A DNA stretch of 64,000 nt from Niastella yeongjuensis (GTDB lineage Bacteria > Bacteroidota > Bacteroidia > Chitinophagales > Chitinophagaceae): the NCBI RefSeq assembly GCF_900110245.1, contig NZ_FOCZ01000001.1, positions 62,001 through 126,000 on the forward strand, written 5' to 3'. Shown here piece after piece: positions 48,902-58,244 of this stretch (positions are counted from its first letter, which is position 1; each line of letters opens with the position of its first letter). Below the pieces are notes generated by a model. It had not been told where the DNA came from and searched no databases. It was given only the letters and a program-made list of their open reading frames with translations. The position numbers were made by a program, and so were the translations under genes.

Positions 48902-50590
48902 TTAAATCGTTACCAACTTTTCCCGAACTGCAAAATCGCCAAAAGTTTCACCGGAATTCCTGTTCTTGCTATATTTCTCAAAAAGTTCATCCAGCTCTTT
49001 CAAAATTGCAGACTCGTCGATATTTTCTTTATACTTTTTATTTAAACGGAAACCTTCACGGTCGCCACCTATATGTAAATTATAACGGCCATAGGCAGTG
49101 CCTATAAACCCGATCTCTGCAGCATACGGCCTTCCGCAGCCATTTGGACAACCGGTCATCCGCATAGAAATTTCATCGTTCTCCAAACCATACTTGGCCA
49201 GAATAGGCTCAATTTTCGTGATGAGCGATGGCAGATAGCGTTGTGCCTCAGCCAACGCCAGCGAACAGGTGTTGAACGCTACGCAGGCGATGGCATTTTT
49301 ACGTATAGCCCCTGCATTGTCGGTATGTTCAATAACTCCGAAATCGGTCAATATCTTTTCTACTGCTTCCTTATCATTTTGTGCAATGTCACTGAGGATC
49401 AAACCCTGGTTACTGGTGAACCGAAAATTGGCTTTACCGGTTTTTGCTACTTCCAGTAAGGCGGTTTTCAGCGCCACCTTTTCATCGGCAATACGGCCAC
49501 TTTCTATAAATACGGTATAAAACCATTTGCCTTCGTGGTTCTTGTGCCAGCCGTATTCATCTTTTCTGCTGGTAAAGCTATATGGCTTCGGTTCTTCGAG
49601 TTTGAACCCACACCGTTTTTCCAGTTCTTCTTTGAATGCCTCCACCCCCATTTTGTCGATGGTATATTTCAGGCGGCTCAGCTTACGATCACTGCGGTTG
49701 CCATGGTCGCGCTGAATGGTAATAACCTCCAGCACGGCTTTCAGCGTGTTTTCTTCCCCACGTACAAAACCCAGCATGGATGCCAGGCGTGGATATGTAG
49801 CCGCATTACCGTGGGTAGCACCCAAACCACCACCAGCAGCGATGTTAAAGCCTATCAGTTTGTCATTTTCAATAATAGCGATCAGCCCCAGGTCATTGGT
49901 AAATACATCCACATCGTTGTTGGGCGGGATAGCTATACCCACTTTGAATTTACGGGGCAGATAACGATCCTGGTATAATGGGTCTTTTTCTACTTCTTCT
50001 TTTTCCTTTTTATCGATCAATGGCTTTTCATCGAGCCATATTTCATAATAACCTCTTGATTTGGGCAAACCCAGTTTGCTTATTTTCCCTGCGTAAGAAA
50101 AAATCTCTTCATGTATAGGTGAAAATTTGGGGTGAGCCGCGCAAACAACGTTACGGTTCACATCGCCACAAGCCGAAATAGAATCAAGTAGTATGGTGTT
50201 GAAAGCCTGAATGGTTGGCTTTACGTGAGATTTTAAAATACCATGCAGTTGAATGGTTTGACGGGTGGTGATCTTAATAACCCCTGTTGAATGATCACCG
50301 GCAATGTTATGTAAGCCTATGTATTGATCCGCGGTCATGAAGCCACCAGGCAACCGCAAACGCAACATATAAGAATACAGCCACTCCAGTTTTTTGGCAC
50401 TGCGCTCTTCACGACGATCGCGGTCATCTTGTTGATACATGCCATGGAACTTAACCAACGCGGTATCATCTTCGCGGATAGCACCGGTTAACTCATCGCG
50501 CAGGCTTTCTTTCAATGTACCACGCAAACCATCGCTGGCCATTTTTATCTTTTCGGTAGAAGACAGATTCTTATTATCGTTATTACTCAT
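48902..50590 (-). CDS. cysI: Sulfite reductase hemoprotein (beta) subunit
   Basis: A 562-residue siroheme/4Fe-4S enzyme that reduces sulfite to sulfide with six electrons. Two ferredoxin-like half repeats are followed by the cluster-binding cysteines in CVAFNTCSLALAEAQ and RMTGCPNGCGRPYAAE. KLEWLYSYMLRLRLPGGFMT and LHNIAGDHSTGVIKITTRQTIQLHG are typical for the substrate side. It pairs with the CysJ flavoprotein encoded 43 bases upstream. The adjacent siroheme genes supply its cofactor. Confidence 0.94.
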   Translation of the reverse strand: MSNNDNKNLSSTEKIKMASDGLRGTLKESLRDELTGAIREDDTALVKFHGMYQQDDRDRREERSAKKLEWLYSYMLRLRLPGGFMTADQYIGLHNIAGDHSTGVIKITTRQTIQLHGILKSHVKPTIQAFNTILLDSISACGDVNRNVVCAAHPKFSPIHEEIFSYAGKISKLGLPKSRGYYEIWLDEKPLIDKKEKEEVEKDPLYQDRYLPRKFKVGIAIPPNNDVDVFTNDLGLIAIIENDKLIGFNIAAGGGLGATHGNAATYPRLASMLGFVRGEENTLKAVLEVITIQRDHGNRSDRKLSRLKYTIDKMGVEAFKEELEKRCGFKLEEPKPYSFTSRKDEYGWHKNHEGKWFYTVFIESGRIADEKVALKTALLEVAKTGKANFRFTSNQGLILSDIAQNDKEAVEKILTDFGVIEHTDNAGAIRKNAIACVAFNTCSLALAEAQRYLPSLITKIEPILAKYGLENDEISMRMTGCPNGCGRPYAAEIGFIGTAYGRYNLHIGGDREGFRLNKKYKENIDESAILKELDELFEKYSKNRNSGETFGDFAVREKLVTI

Positions 50591-50633
50591 CTTAATGCTG
50601 TTTCAAGTTTCAAATTAAGTTCACCGCTTTATT

Positions 50634-52394
50634 CTAATATACGTCTTTCAGGAAGCGGCCCTCTTCTTTCAACTGATTCAGGTACTCAACCGCTTCGGCG
50701 CCTGATTTGCTTCCAAATCTTTCAATGATCTGCAGAATGGTATATTCCACATCTACGCTCATTGGTTCTTTAGCGCCGCAGATGTATACATAGGCGCCAT
50801 TTTGCAACCACTCATAAAATGCTTTGGCATTCTCCAGCATTTTATGTTGTACATATATTTTTGATTTCTGGTCTCTTGAGAAGGCTACATTCACTTTAGT
50901 GAGTACGCCTGTCTGGATCCAGCTTTGAATTTCTGTTTGATATAAGAAGTCGGTTGTGAAATGCTGGTCGCCAAAGAATAACCAGTTACGGCCACTGGCG
51001 CCGGCGGCATCACGTTCCGCAATAAAAGATCTGAATGGTGCAATACCTGTTCCGGGCCCGATCATAATCACATCTTTGTCTTCAGCCGGTAAGCGGAACT
51101 GGTTGTTTTTATGCACATAAAATTCCAACGGACCATCTACTGGCAGATCGGCCAGAAAGTTAGAGGCCAGACCATGTTTTACCTCGCCGTTCATTTTAAA
51201 ATTGTCGCGGGCAACGGTAACATGTACTTCACCGCTGTGTGCATTGGGTGAAGAGGAGATAGAGTACAATCTTGGTGTGATCGGTTCCAAAATACCAATC
51301 ACTTCTTCAAACTGCGCTGCATTGTTTACCGGATAGATCTTTAACAGATCCAGCAAGCTGATCTTTGTTTCGGGAATATCCTGTTTTACGATAGCAGCAT
51401 ATTGCTTTACTACGCGTTCTGGTAAATAAGCAATGTTCACTTTCTTTTTCAACAACTCGATCACTGTATGCGTTTCGTTACGGAACGATACCGTTTTTTT
51501 GGCGTCGATGCGGGTCAATGCAATAATTGCATCTACAATAGCAGGCGCATTTTCAGGAATAACACCGATTGAATCACCGGGCTGGTATTCCAGTTCATCG
51601 GCTACTATTTCAATATGATGAGTTGCTTTGTTTGAACCTCTGTCGTTCAGGTTTACATTGGTGATGATGCTGCCATTATAAACTTTTTTGCCAGCTGGCT
51701 TTTTGGCTGTTACTACCGCACCAACGCTGGCAGTACCATTGCTGCTGGTGGTAGTAGTTAATGAATGTAATACCTGCGAGAACCAGCCATCTGCATCACC
51801 CTGGTAATCGACATCGCATTTTATTAAATTAACAACGCGTTGTCCGCCCAGTTTTTGCAATTGCTGGTCTACATCTTCACCGGCCTTGCAATACAGGGGA
51901 TATGAAGTGTCGCCCAGAGCGAGCACACCGAATTTCATTTGGGGCAACTTGAACCCATTCTGATGTATGTGGTCGTAAAATTTTTTGGCAGTAGTAGGAG
52001 GTTCGCCTTCCCCTTGTGTGCTGATGATAGCAAAGAAATATTCTTCTTTAGCCAGGTCATTCAGGCGATAGGTATCGAGGCCTACCACTTTGGCCTGGAT
52101 ACCACTTTTCTTTGCTTTAGCAGCCAGTTCAGTAGCCAGCTTTTTTGAATTACCGGTTTCAGTACCGTATGCTATAGTTATTTTAGATACGGTTGGTTTG
52201 CTTTCAACAGGGGCCGCTACGGGTGCAGCTGCTGTTGCAGGAGCCGAAGCCGAAGGTGCCGATGACGCCAGTGTCGATTGGTCGTGACAATTCATCAGTA
52301 CGCCGGCCAGGAATCCATTCATCCAAACCAGTTCTTCTTTTGTAGAAGTTCTTACTAAATCCTGTAACAATTTCAATTTATGCTCTGCTAACAT
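50634..52394 (-). CDS. cysJ: Sulfite reductase flavoprotein (alpha) subunit
   Basis: A 586-residue diflavin reductase feeding NADPH electrons to CysI. A helical N-terminus and Ala/Pro/Ser-rich linker (about 42-70) precede a flavodoxin domain (ITIAYGTETGNSKKLA, about 72-215). The FAD domain has PRLYSISSSP, and the NADPH domain has MIGPGTGIAPFRSFI and YVYICGAK. The protein ends EGRFLKDVY, the usual C-terminus of CysJ. The first 17 bases overlap the cobA end, indicating coupled translation. Confidence 0.95.
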   Translation of the reverse strand: MLAEHKLKLLQDLVRTSTKEELVWMNGFLAGVLMNCHDQSTLASSAPSASAPATAAAPVAAPVESKPTVSKITIAYGTETGNSKKLATELAAKAKKSGIQAKVVGLDTYRLNDLAKEEYFFAIISTQGEGEPPTTAKKFYDHIHQNGFKLPQMKFGVLALGDTSYPLYCKAGEDVDQQLQKLGGQRVVNLIKCDVDYQGDADGWFSQVLHSLTTTTSSNGTASVGAVVTAKKPAGKKVYNGSIITNVNLNDRGSNKATHHIEIVADELEYQPGDSIGVIPENAPAIVDAIIALTRIDAKKTVSFRNETHTVIELLKKKVNIAYLPERVVKQYAAIVKQDIPETKISLLDLLKIYPVNNAAQFEEVIGILEPITPRLYSISSSPNAHSGEVHVTVARDNFKMNGEVKHGLASNFLADLPVDGPLEFYVHKNNQFRLPAEDKDVIMIGPGTGIAPFRSFIAERDAAGASGRNWLFFGDQHFTTDFLYQTEIQSWIQTGVLTKVNVAFSRDQKSKIYVQHKMLENAKAFYEWLQNGAYVYICGAKEPMSVDVEYTILQIIERFGSKSGAEAVEYLNQLKEEGRFLKDVY

Positions 52395-53241
52395 GTTTAT
52401 TTACTTTTTCCGCATTTTCAGAATCGGGTGTTGAAGTAATCAGTTTTGCCAGTGGTTTAAAATAATGTTCTGCGCTGTTGCTGTTTTCGAGCCACTTAAA
52501 CTGCTCATGCAAAGCCACCACTTTGCCTATGATGACCAGCGACGGAGAAACAAATGTTTTTCCCCGAAGCTGTTCATCATATTTATATAAATTGGTTACG
52601 TGCACATTTTGCAAAGGCGTGGTAGCCTGCTCAATTACCGCCAGCAACTTTTCGCTTTCTATATTATGCTTTACCAGGTTGCTTACTACATGGTCCAGGG
52701 TTTCCGACGACATATAGAACACGAGGGTGTCGTTGGTTTCGGCCAGTTCTTTCCAGTAGTTGTCTGTAACAACATCCAGTTTGTAACTGGTTAAAAAACG
52801 GACTGATGTAGTATATCCTCTGGCAGTTAATGGTATGCCTGCATATGCTGCAGCACCCAACGCTGCGGTTACACCGGGAACAATTTCATAAGGTATGTTG
52901 TTTTGCACCAGGGTTTGCAGTTCATCGAGTATGTTCGAGAACATGGATGCATCGCCGCCTTTTAACCGTACTACCAGTTTGCCCTGTGCGGCATAGTGTA
53001 CCAGCAGTTCATTAATGGTGTATTGGGGAGTTGATGATCCACGGCTGCATTGCTTACCCACGAATACGACTTCTGCCTGGCTGTTCACATACTGCTGCAG
53101 TATCTCCTCACTTACGAGGCGATCTGCCAACACCACTTCAGCCTGTTGCAGATAGCGTACTGTTTTTACAGTTACCAGGTCCGGGTCACCCGGACCGGCA
53201 GCTGCCAGTATCACTTTGCCATATGTTGGGTTTGTTTGCAT
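52378..53241 (-). CDS. cobA: Uroporphyrinogen-III C-methyltransferase
   Basis: A 287-residue SAM-dependent methylase that makes precorrin-2, the precursor oxidised by the fused dehydrogenase two genes downstream. The signatures VILAAAGPGDPDLVTVKTVRYL, VVRLKGGDASMFSNILDEL and VPGVTAALGAAAYAGIPLTARG are present. It has a C-terminal extension of about 35 residues beyond the methylase domain. It sits 10 bases after cysK and overlaps cysJ, so it is firmly inside the operon and serves siroheme for sulfite reductase. Confidence 0.94.
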   Translation of the reverse strand: MQTNPTYGKVILAAAGPGDPDLVTVKTVRYLQQAEVVLADRLVSEEILQQYVNSQAEVVFVGKQCSRGSSTPQYTINELLVHYAAQGKLVVRLKGGDASMFSNILDELQTLVQNNIPYEIVPGVTAALGAAAYAGIPLTARGYTTSVRFLTSYKLDVVTDNYWKELAETNDTLVFYMSSETLDHVVSNLVKHNIESEKLLAVIEQATTPLQNVHVTNLYKYDEQLRGKTFVSPSLVIIGKVVALHEQFKWLENSNSAEHYFKPLAKLITSTPDSENAEKVNKHVSRA

Positions 53242-53251
53242 GTACCGTTTA

Positions 53252-54229
53252 CTATTTATACAAGCCTTCTATTGATAAATACCGTTCGCCGGTATCATAG
53301 TTGAATGTCAGTACCCTGGAGCCCTGAGGAATTTCGGCTAATTTCTTTGCTACTGCAGCCAGGGCAGCACCAGTTGAAATACCAGCCAGAATGCCTTCTT
53401 CTTTTGCCAGGCGTTGTGCATAGCTGAATGATTCCTCTTTTCCTACACTCACTGTACCATCGAGCAGTTTTGTGTCGAGGATGGAAGGAATAAAACCAGC
53501 GCCTAACCCTTGTAAAGGATGTGGGCCAGGAGCGCCACCAGCAATAACTGCTGATAACTCTGGTTCTACAGCGTATACTTTCAGGTTAGGGAATTTGGCT
53601 TTCAGCACTTCTGCCACACCGGTGATGTGACCGCCGGTACCTACACCGGTGATCAAATAATCGATGCCATCCGGGAAGCTTTCCAGAATTTCCTGGGCAG
53701 TTGTTTCGCGATGCACTTTTACATTCGCTTCGTTATCGAACTGCTGGGGCATCCAGGAATTGGGCGTTGCAGCTATCAATTCCTTTGCCTTTTCGATAGC
53801 GCCTTTCATTCCTTTTTCACGGGGCGTTAATTCAAAAGTGGCACCATACAATTCCATCAACTGTCTTCTTTCCACACTCATAGATTCGGGCATCACCAGG
53901 ATGATTTTGTATCCTTTCACGGCAGCTACCATGGCCAAACCGATACCGGTATTACCAGAGGTAGGTTCAATGATCACGCTGTCCTTATTCAGAATGCCTT
54001 TCTTTTCTGCATCTTCGATCATCGATAATGCAATACGATCTTTGATGCTGTTGCCTGGATTGCTGCGTTCCAGTTTAATCCAAACTTCATGGCTGTTACC
54101 AAACAACCTGTTTATTCTAACATGTGGTGTTTGGCCTATTGTTTCTAAAATGCTACCGGCTCTCATGCGCTGGTTGTTTTGGTTGTCTATTGAATTACTT
54201 GTTTTGCTTTGTTTTTCTTCGGTGATCAT
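53252..54229 (-). CDS. cysK: Cysteine synthase (O-acetylserine sulfhydrylase)
   Basis: A 325-residue fold-type II PLP enzyme that makes cysteine from O-acetylserine and sulfide. The PLP lysine lies in [14 protein letters not shown] (K63), the substrate loop is [15 protein letters not shown], and the phosphate loop is [15 protein letters not shown] polar, Ser/Asn/Gln-rich N-terminal extension of about 20 residues is present. It could be CysK or CysM; length and loop favour CysK. It lies 14 bases after serine acetyltransferase, with which it normally forms a complex. Confidence 0.93.
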   Translation of the reverse strand: MITEEKQSKTSNSIDNQNNQRMRAGSILETIGQTPHVRINRLFGNSHEVWIKLERSNPGNSIKDRIALSMIEDAEKKGILNKDSVIIEPTSGNTGIGLAMVAAVKGYKIILVMPESMSVERRQLMELYGATFELTPREKGMKGAIEKAKELIAATPNSWMPQQFDNEANVKVHRETTAQEILESFPDGIDYLITGVGTGGHITGVAEVLKAKFPNLKVYAVEPELSAVIAGGAPGPHPLQGLGAGFIPSILDTKLLDGTVSVGKEESFSYAQRLAKEEGILAGISTGAALAAVAKKLAEIPQGSRVLTFNYDTGERYLSIEGLYK

Positions 54230-54243
54230 AAATTCTCTTTTTT

Positions 54244-55080
54244 TTAGATGACGAAATTTAATGGCTCAGGAAATGGATTTTTGTCGCGAACCTTTACTTC
54301 GCTTTTGTGGTACACTACAGAAAAAGAGGGTACACTGTAAGTAAGCCAAACGTTGCCGCCGATGATACTATCCTTTCCTATAACCGTTTCGCCCCCGAGA
54401 ATGGTAGCACCTGCATAAATCGTTACATTGTCTTCAATGGTCGGATGTCGTTTTGTGATCGTTTCCTTTGAAACGTGCAGGGCGCCTAATGTTACACCCT
54501 GGTAAATTTTTACATTATTGCCTATCACGGTTGTTTCGCCTATCACTATGCCTGTGCCATGGTCTATGCAAAAGCCTTCGCCAATTTGTGCCCCGGGGTG
54601 AATATCAACACCGGTTTTGCTGTGCGCATACTCGGTGAATAATCTTGGCAGAATTTCTACGCCCTGCTCCCATAACTGGTGCGATAAGCGATAGACTGCT
54701 GTGGCATAAAACCCCGGATAAGCCACCAGCACTTCTTCTACCGACCGCGCTGCAGGATCAAACTGCAATAATGCCTGTGCATCCTTGATCAGCGTTTCAT
54801 ACAGTGCGGGCAGTGCAGCAAAAAATGTTTCTGTATGTTTCTCTGCCTTTTCTTCCTTGTGCGTTACATCATATACCAGGCTCGATAAATGACCTCTTAA
54901 GATATTGAGTTCCTTCTCCAGGTCACTGACCAGATGGTGTTTCTTATTGGGTAAAAACAAAAAATTAAATACCTGGTCAATGAACTGCTCCGCCAATTCC
55001 TTATCAGGAAAAGTGGTATCTACCTTTTTAAGCTGTGCATATAAATGCTGGATAAATTCTTGCGTGCTCATTTTATTCAA
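54244..55080 (-). CDS. Serine O-acetyltransferase (EpsC/CysE type)
   Basis: A 278-residue enzyme that makes O-acetylserine. The N-terminal helical part (about 1-140) is longer than in enteric CysE, matching the EpsC-like group found in Bacteroidota. The C-terminal left-handed beta-helix carries [30 protein letters not shown] with the catalytic His/Asp pair. The C-terminus ends [10 protein letters not shown]. In the enteric enzyme the last residues bind CysK and feedback-inhibiting cysteine; the terminal Ile here is compatible with binding to CysK. Confidence 0.9.
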   Translation of the reverse strand: MNKMSTQEFIQHLYAQLKKVDTTFPDKELAEQFIDQVFNFLFLPNKKHHLVSDLEKELNILRGHLSSLVYDVTHKEEKAEKHTETFFAALPALYETLIKDAQALLQFDPAARSVEEVLVAYPGFYATAVYRLSHQLWEQGVEILPRLFTEYAHSKTGVDIHPGAQIGEGFCIDHGTGIVIGETTVIGNNVKIYQGVTLGALHVSKETITKRHPTIEDNVTIYAGATILGGETVIGKDSIIGGNVWLTYSVPSFSVVYHKSEVKVRDKNPFPEPLNFVI

Positions 55081-55115
55081 TATTCAAAAGTTCAACTCAA
55101 TGGTTTCCTTCCCGG

Positions 55116-56354
55116 CTATTGAATCATACAGGCACCAACCGTTACATGGCTGGTTTCATCTATCAAAATGGCGCCACCGTTCTCACGCAGATCGCTATAG
55201 GAATCGTACGGAACAGGTGAAGCTGTTTTTATTTTTACTTTTATTACGTCATTCAGGGCTGCTGAGGTAGCTTCTGTTTTTTGCAGCGTATTTACATCCA
55301 GCTTGTACTCGATCTCTTTTATTACACTCTTCACCACTTTGCTGTTGATCTGCAATAAATACTTGTTACCGGCAACCAGCGGTTTGCTGTCCATCCAGCA
55401 CAACACTACTTCCAGCTCCTGTGTTAATTTGGGCAGGTTATCGCTTTTTACGATAATATCGCCACGGCTGATGTCGATGTCATCTTCCAGGTGAAGAATG
55501 GCGCTTTGAGGTGCAAACACCTCTTCAACTTGTTTTCCATTGTGCTCGATGGCAGAGATGGTACTGGTACGGCCCGAAGGCAATACAGTGATGGCATCCC
55601 CTTTTTTATAAATACCACTGATCACCTTTCCGGCATAACCCCGGTAATCGTGCAGATCGTCTGTTTGAGGACGGATCACATATTGTACAGGGAAACGTGG
55701 GTCGGCGAGGTTAATATCTTTGTCTACTTCTACTGATTCCAGAAACTCCAGTAAAGGCGCACCTTCGTACCAGGCCAGCTTCGGTGATTTCTCCACTATG
55801 TTATCGCCAAATGCAGCGCTCAGCGGAATATAGGTCACATCTTTCAGCCCCAGTGATTTTGCCACTTCGGCATAATCGATCACGATATTGTTATAAACAT
55901 CCTGTGAGTAGTCAACCAGGTCCATTTTGTTGATGGCCACTACCACGTGCGGAATGTTCAGCAAAGACGTTATGATTGAATGGCGGCGGGTTTGTTCAAC
56001 CACGCCATTACGAGCATCTATCAATATAATAGCCAGGTCGGCAGTAGAAGCGCCGGTCACCATGTTGCGGGTATATTGAATATGACCCGGTGCATCGGCA
56101 ATGATGAACTTGCGTTTGGGCGTAGAGAAATATTTATAAGCTACGTCGATCGTAATGCCCTGCTCTCTTTCTGCACGCAATCCATCGGTCAACAAAGCCA
56201 GGTCGATCTCGCCCTGTTCTTTATTCTTACTTTGTTTTTCGATGGCAGCCAGCTGATCGATCATGATGCTTTTGCTATCATATAATAAACGGCCGATCAG
56301 GGTACTCTTTCCATCATCAACACTGCCTGCTGTTATAAACCGTAATAAATCCAT
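55116..56354 (-). CDS. cysN: Sulfate adenylyltransferase subunit 1 (GTPase)
   Basis: A 412-residue GTPase subunit that drives ATP sulfurylase. GTP-binding motifs are AGSVDDGKSTLIGRLLYDSK (P-loop), ITIDVAYKYF (switch 1 region), DAPGHIQYTRNMVTGAS and NKMDLVDYS. Two beta-barrel domains follow. There is no fused APS kinase (CysC) domain, consistent with a downstream pathway through an APS reductase. It pairs with CysD encoded 32 bases upstream. Confidence 0.95.
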   Translation of the reverse strand: MDLLRFITAGSVDDGKSTLIGRLLYDSKSIMIDQLAAIEKQSKNKEQGEIDLALLTDGLRAEREQGITIDVAYKYFSTPKRKFIIADAPGHIQYTRNMVTGASTADLAIILIDARNGVVEQTRRHSIITSLLNIPHVVVAINKMDLVDYSQDVYNNIVIDYAEVAKSLGLKDVTYIPLSAAFGDNIVEKSPKLAWYEGAPLLEFLESVEVDKDINLADPRFPVQYVIRPQTDDLHDYRGYAGKVISGIYKKGDAITVLPSGRTSTISAIEHNGKQVEEVFAPQSAILHLEDDIDISRGDIIVKSDNLPKLTQELEVVLCWMDSKPLVAGNKYLLQINSKVVKSVIKEIEYKLDVNTLQKTEATSAALNDVIKVKIKTASPVPYDSYSDLRENGGAILIDETSHVTVGACMIQ

Positions 56355-56386
56355 TTATATAAATATTTTGAAGTTTGAAGAGGGGG

Positions 56387-57295
56387 TTAGAAATAACCGT
56401 TTTTCTTTCTGTCTTCCATAGCTGCTTCCGACACTTTATCATCGATACGGGTTTCGCCGCGTTCGCTGGTTTTGGTAGCGGTGATCTCGCTGATGATGTC
56501 GTCGATATTGTCGGCACGTGATTCCACAGCTGCGGTACAGGTCATATCACCTACTGTGCGGTAACGTACATTTTTCCGAAGCACTTTGTCACCTTCATCG
56601 AGTTTAATAAACTCGCTTACAGCTACCAGTTGTCCTTCGTGGTCAATCACATCACGTTCGTGTGAGAAATATATAGAAGGCAGTTCAATCTTTTCGCGAC
56701 GGATATAATTCCAAACATCTAATTCAGTCCAGTTACTGATGGGGAATACGCGTACATTCTCGCCTTTACTTATTTTTCCATTATAGGTATTCCACAGTTC
56801 GGGGCGTTGCAGTTTGGGGTCCCATTGACCGAATTCATCCCGAACAGAGAAAATGCGTTCTTTCGCTCTTGCTTTTTCTTCGTCGCGGCGGGCGCCACCA
56901 ATACAGGCATCAAACTTGAACTCTTCGATAGTATCGAGCAGGGTGAAAGTTTGTAATGCGTTGCGGCTGGCAAACTTTCCTTTTGGTTCGGTAAGGTTTT
57001 TTGCTTTGATCGTATCGCCTACGTTGCGAACGATCAACTTTTCGCCTAATCTTTTAGCGAGTTCATCACGGTATTGAAGGGCTTCGGGGAAGTTATGTCC
57101 TGTGTCGATGTGTACGAGGGGGAAAGGGAATTTACCGGGGCGGAATGCTTTCAACGCCAGTTGTACCAGCGTGATGGAATCCTTTCCACCGGAAAATAAT
57201 AAAGCTGGTCTTTCAAATTGCCCTGCTACTTCACGGAAGATATGAATAGCTTCCGATTCCAGATGATCCAAATAATCTAAACTATACTTACTCAT
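56387..57295 (-). CDS. cysD: Sulfate adenylyltransferase subunit 2
   Basis: A 302-residue PP-loop ATPase that forms APS from sulfate and ATP. PP-loop LLFSGGKDSITLVQLALKAF lies at about 31-50; VHIDTGHNFPEALQYRDELAKRLG, ACIGGARRDEEKARAKERIFSVRD and FPISNWTELDVWNYIRREKIELP are conserved. The protein ends KKNGYF. It lies 29 bases downstream of cysH. Confidence 0.96.
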   Translation of the reverse strand: MSKYSLDYLDHLESEAIHIFREVAGQFERPALLFSGGKDSITLVQLALKAFRPGKFPFPLVHIDTGHNFPEALQYRDELAKRLGEKLIVRNVGDTIKAKNLTEPKGKFASRNALQTFTLLDTIEEFKFDACIGGARRDEEKARAKERIFSVRDEFGQWDPKLQRPELWNTYNGKISKGENVRVFPISNWTELDVWNYIRREKIELPSIYFSHERDVIDHEGQLVAVSEFIKLDEGDKVLRKNVRYRTVGDMTCTAAVESRADNIDDIISEITATKTSERGETRIDDKVSEAAMEDRKKNGYF

Positions 57296-57324
57296 ATATC
57301 TCTTTTCAGAATTCCGTTAATAAA

Positions 57325-58041
57325 TTATTTATGAATATGCAGACCGCATTCTTTTTTAGCTGCGTCTTCCCACCACCAGCGGCCGGCCCTGAAATCTTCG
57401 CCAGGCCTTACTGCGCGAGTACAAGGGGCGCATCCTATGCTTACAAACCCACGGTCGTGCAGCGGATTATAAGGCACGTTATTATCATCGATGTATTTTT
57501 TTACCTGTTCTGTAGTCCAGTGCAGAATGGGATTGTACTTGATGATCTGGTTGGTTTCGTCCCATTCAATTACACTAAGGTCATTGCGATCGGGTGAGTG
57601 TTCGGCCCGTAAACCGGTGATCCAGATCGCATTTCCGGCCAACGCTCTTTTCAGCGGTTCTACCTTACGGATAAAGCAGCACTGCTTACGGTTTTCAACC
57701 GATTCGTAAAATGCATTGGGACCTTTTTCGGTAACAAAGGTTTCGAGCAACTTATAATCGGGGTAGTAAGCTGTAATGTTGGCGTGGTATTTTTCGTTCG
57801 TATTGTTCCAAACAGAATAAGTCTCGGCGAATAACCTTCCGGTATCTAAAGTAAAAATGCTTACCGGTAGTTGATTGCTCAGGATCTCATGAGCAATTAC
57901 CTGGTCTTCGTAACTGAAACTGCTGCTGAATGTAACCTGACCGGGGAACTGTTCTGTAAGTAATTTAATAAACTCAGCAATAGATAGTCTATCTGATTGG
58001 TGGGTTAAATCTGTCAAGTGTGACTTTAGCGTTGAGCTCAT
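57325..58041 (-). CDS. cysH: Adenylylsulfate (APS) reductase, 4Fe-4S type
   Basis: A 238-residue thioredoxin-dependent reductase releasing sulfite. Four cluster-binding cysteines are present as CC (C121, C122) and CAPC (C204, C207). These mark the APS-specific 4Fe-4S class rather than the PAPS reductase of enterics. The catalytic cysteine is in ECGLH (C232) near the C-terminus. The PP-loop is degenerate (FSSSFSYEDQ), as in the family. Absence of CysC in the operon agrees with APS being the substrate. It is the first structural gene of the operon, behind a leader containing a cysteine-rich short ORF. Confidence 0.92.
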   Translation of the reverse strand: MSSTLKSHLTDLTHQSDRLSIAEFIKLLTEQFPGQVTFSSSFSYEDQVIAHEILSNQLPVSIFTLDTGRLFAETYSVWNNTNEKYHANITAYYPDYKLLETFVTEKGPNAFYESVENRKQCCFIRKVEPLKRALAGNAIWITGLRAEHSPDRNDLSVIEWDETNQIIKYNPILHWTTEQVKKYIDDNNVPYNPLHDRGFVSIGCAPCTRAVRPGEDFRAGRWWWEDAAKKECGLHIHK

Positions 58042-58070
58042 ATTCTTTTATCATTCATTCATTCGAAAAT

Positions 58071-58091
58071 CTGGAACCTGGAGACTGCGTG
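58071..58091. repeat. Mini heptad array in the cysH leader
   Basis: Three words (CTGGAAC, CTGGAGA, CTGCGTG) with 7-bp spacing, between the leader ORF and cysH. It is too short to be certain. Confidence 0.4.
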
Positions 58092-58122
58092 CGAAACGTA
58101 CAAGTAAGTGGAAAACTGAGTA

Positions 58123-58191
58123 TTAACAGCAACAACAGTATTTGTTGCAACAGGAGATGTACATTAAGTGTATGATGTGGGAACGAAACAT
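58123..58191 (-). CDS. Cysteine-rich leader peptide upstream of cysH
   Basis: A 22-codon frame from ATG 58191, or 13 codons from the in-frame ATG 58164, ending at TAA 58123. The shorter form reads MYISCCNKYCCCC: six Cys in 13 residues, with four Cys codons immediately before the stop. It lies downstream of a good promoter (58216-58244) and 81 bases upstream of cysH, the first gene of the cysteine-synthesis operon. This is the arrangement of amino-acid-sensing leader peptides. Poly-cysteine leaders upstream of sulfur genes are known from mycobacteria; I know of no described case in Bacteroidota. No classical terminator is visible between it and cysH, so control of translation or Rho-dependent termination is more likely. 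Confidence 0.65.
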   Translation of the reverse strand: MFRSHIIHLMYISCCNKYCCCC

Positions 58192-58195
58192 ATTA

Positions 58196-58217
58196 AGTCT
58201 ACTCAATTTGTAGATCA
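58196..58217 (-). promoter_or_regulatory. Operator-like palindrome at the cysH promoter
   Basis: TCTAC and GTAGA flank a seven-base centre, overlapping the expected transcription start just after the -7 box. On the plus strand it begins AGTCTACTCAATTTG, similar to the AGTCTAGTAAAAT motif repeated upstream of the TonB receptor. Confidence 0.45.
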
Positions 58218-58244
58218 AAGATAATGTAACGAAACGGATATCAA
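58216..58244 (-). promoter_or_regulatory. Promoter of the sulfur assimilation operon
   Basis: On the minus strand TTTTTTG, 18 bases, then TATCTTTG (58216-58223), matching the Bacteroidota -33/-7 consensus. It gives a leader of about 165-170 bases that contains the cysteine-rich ORF. Confidence 0.7.
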
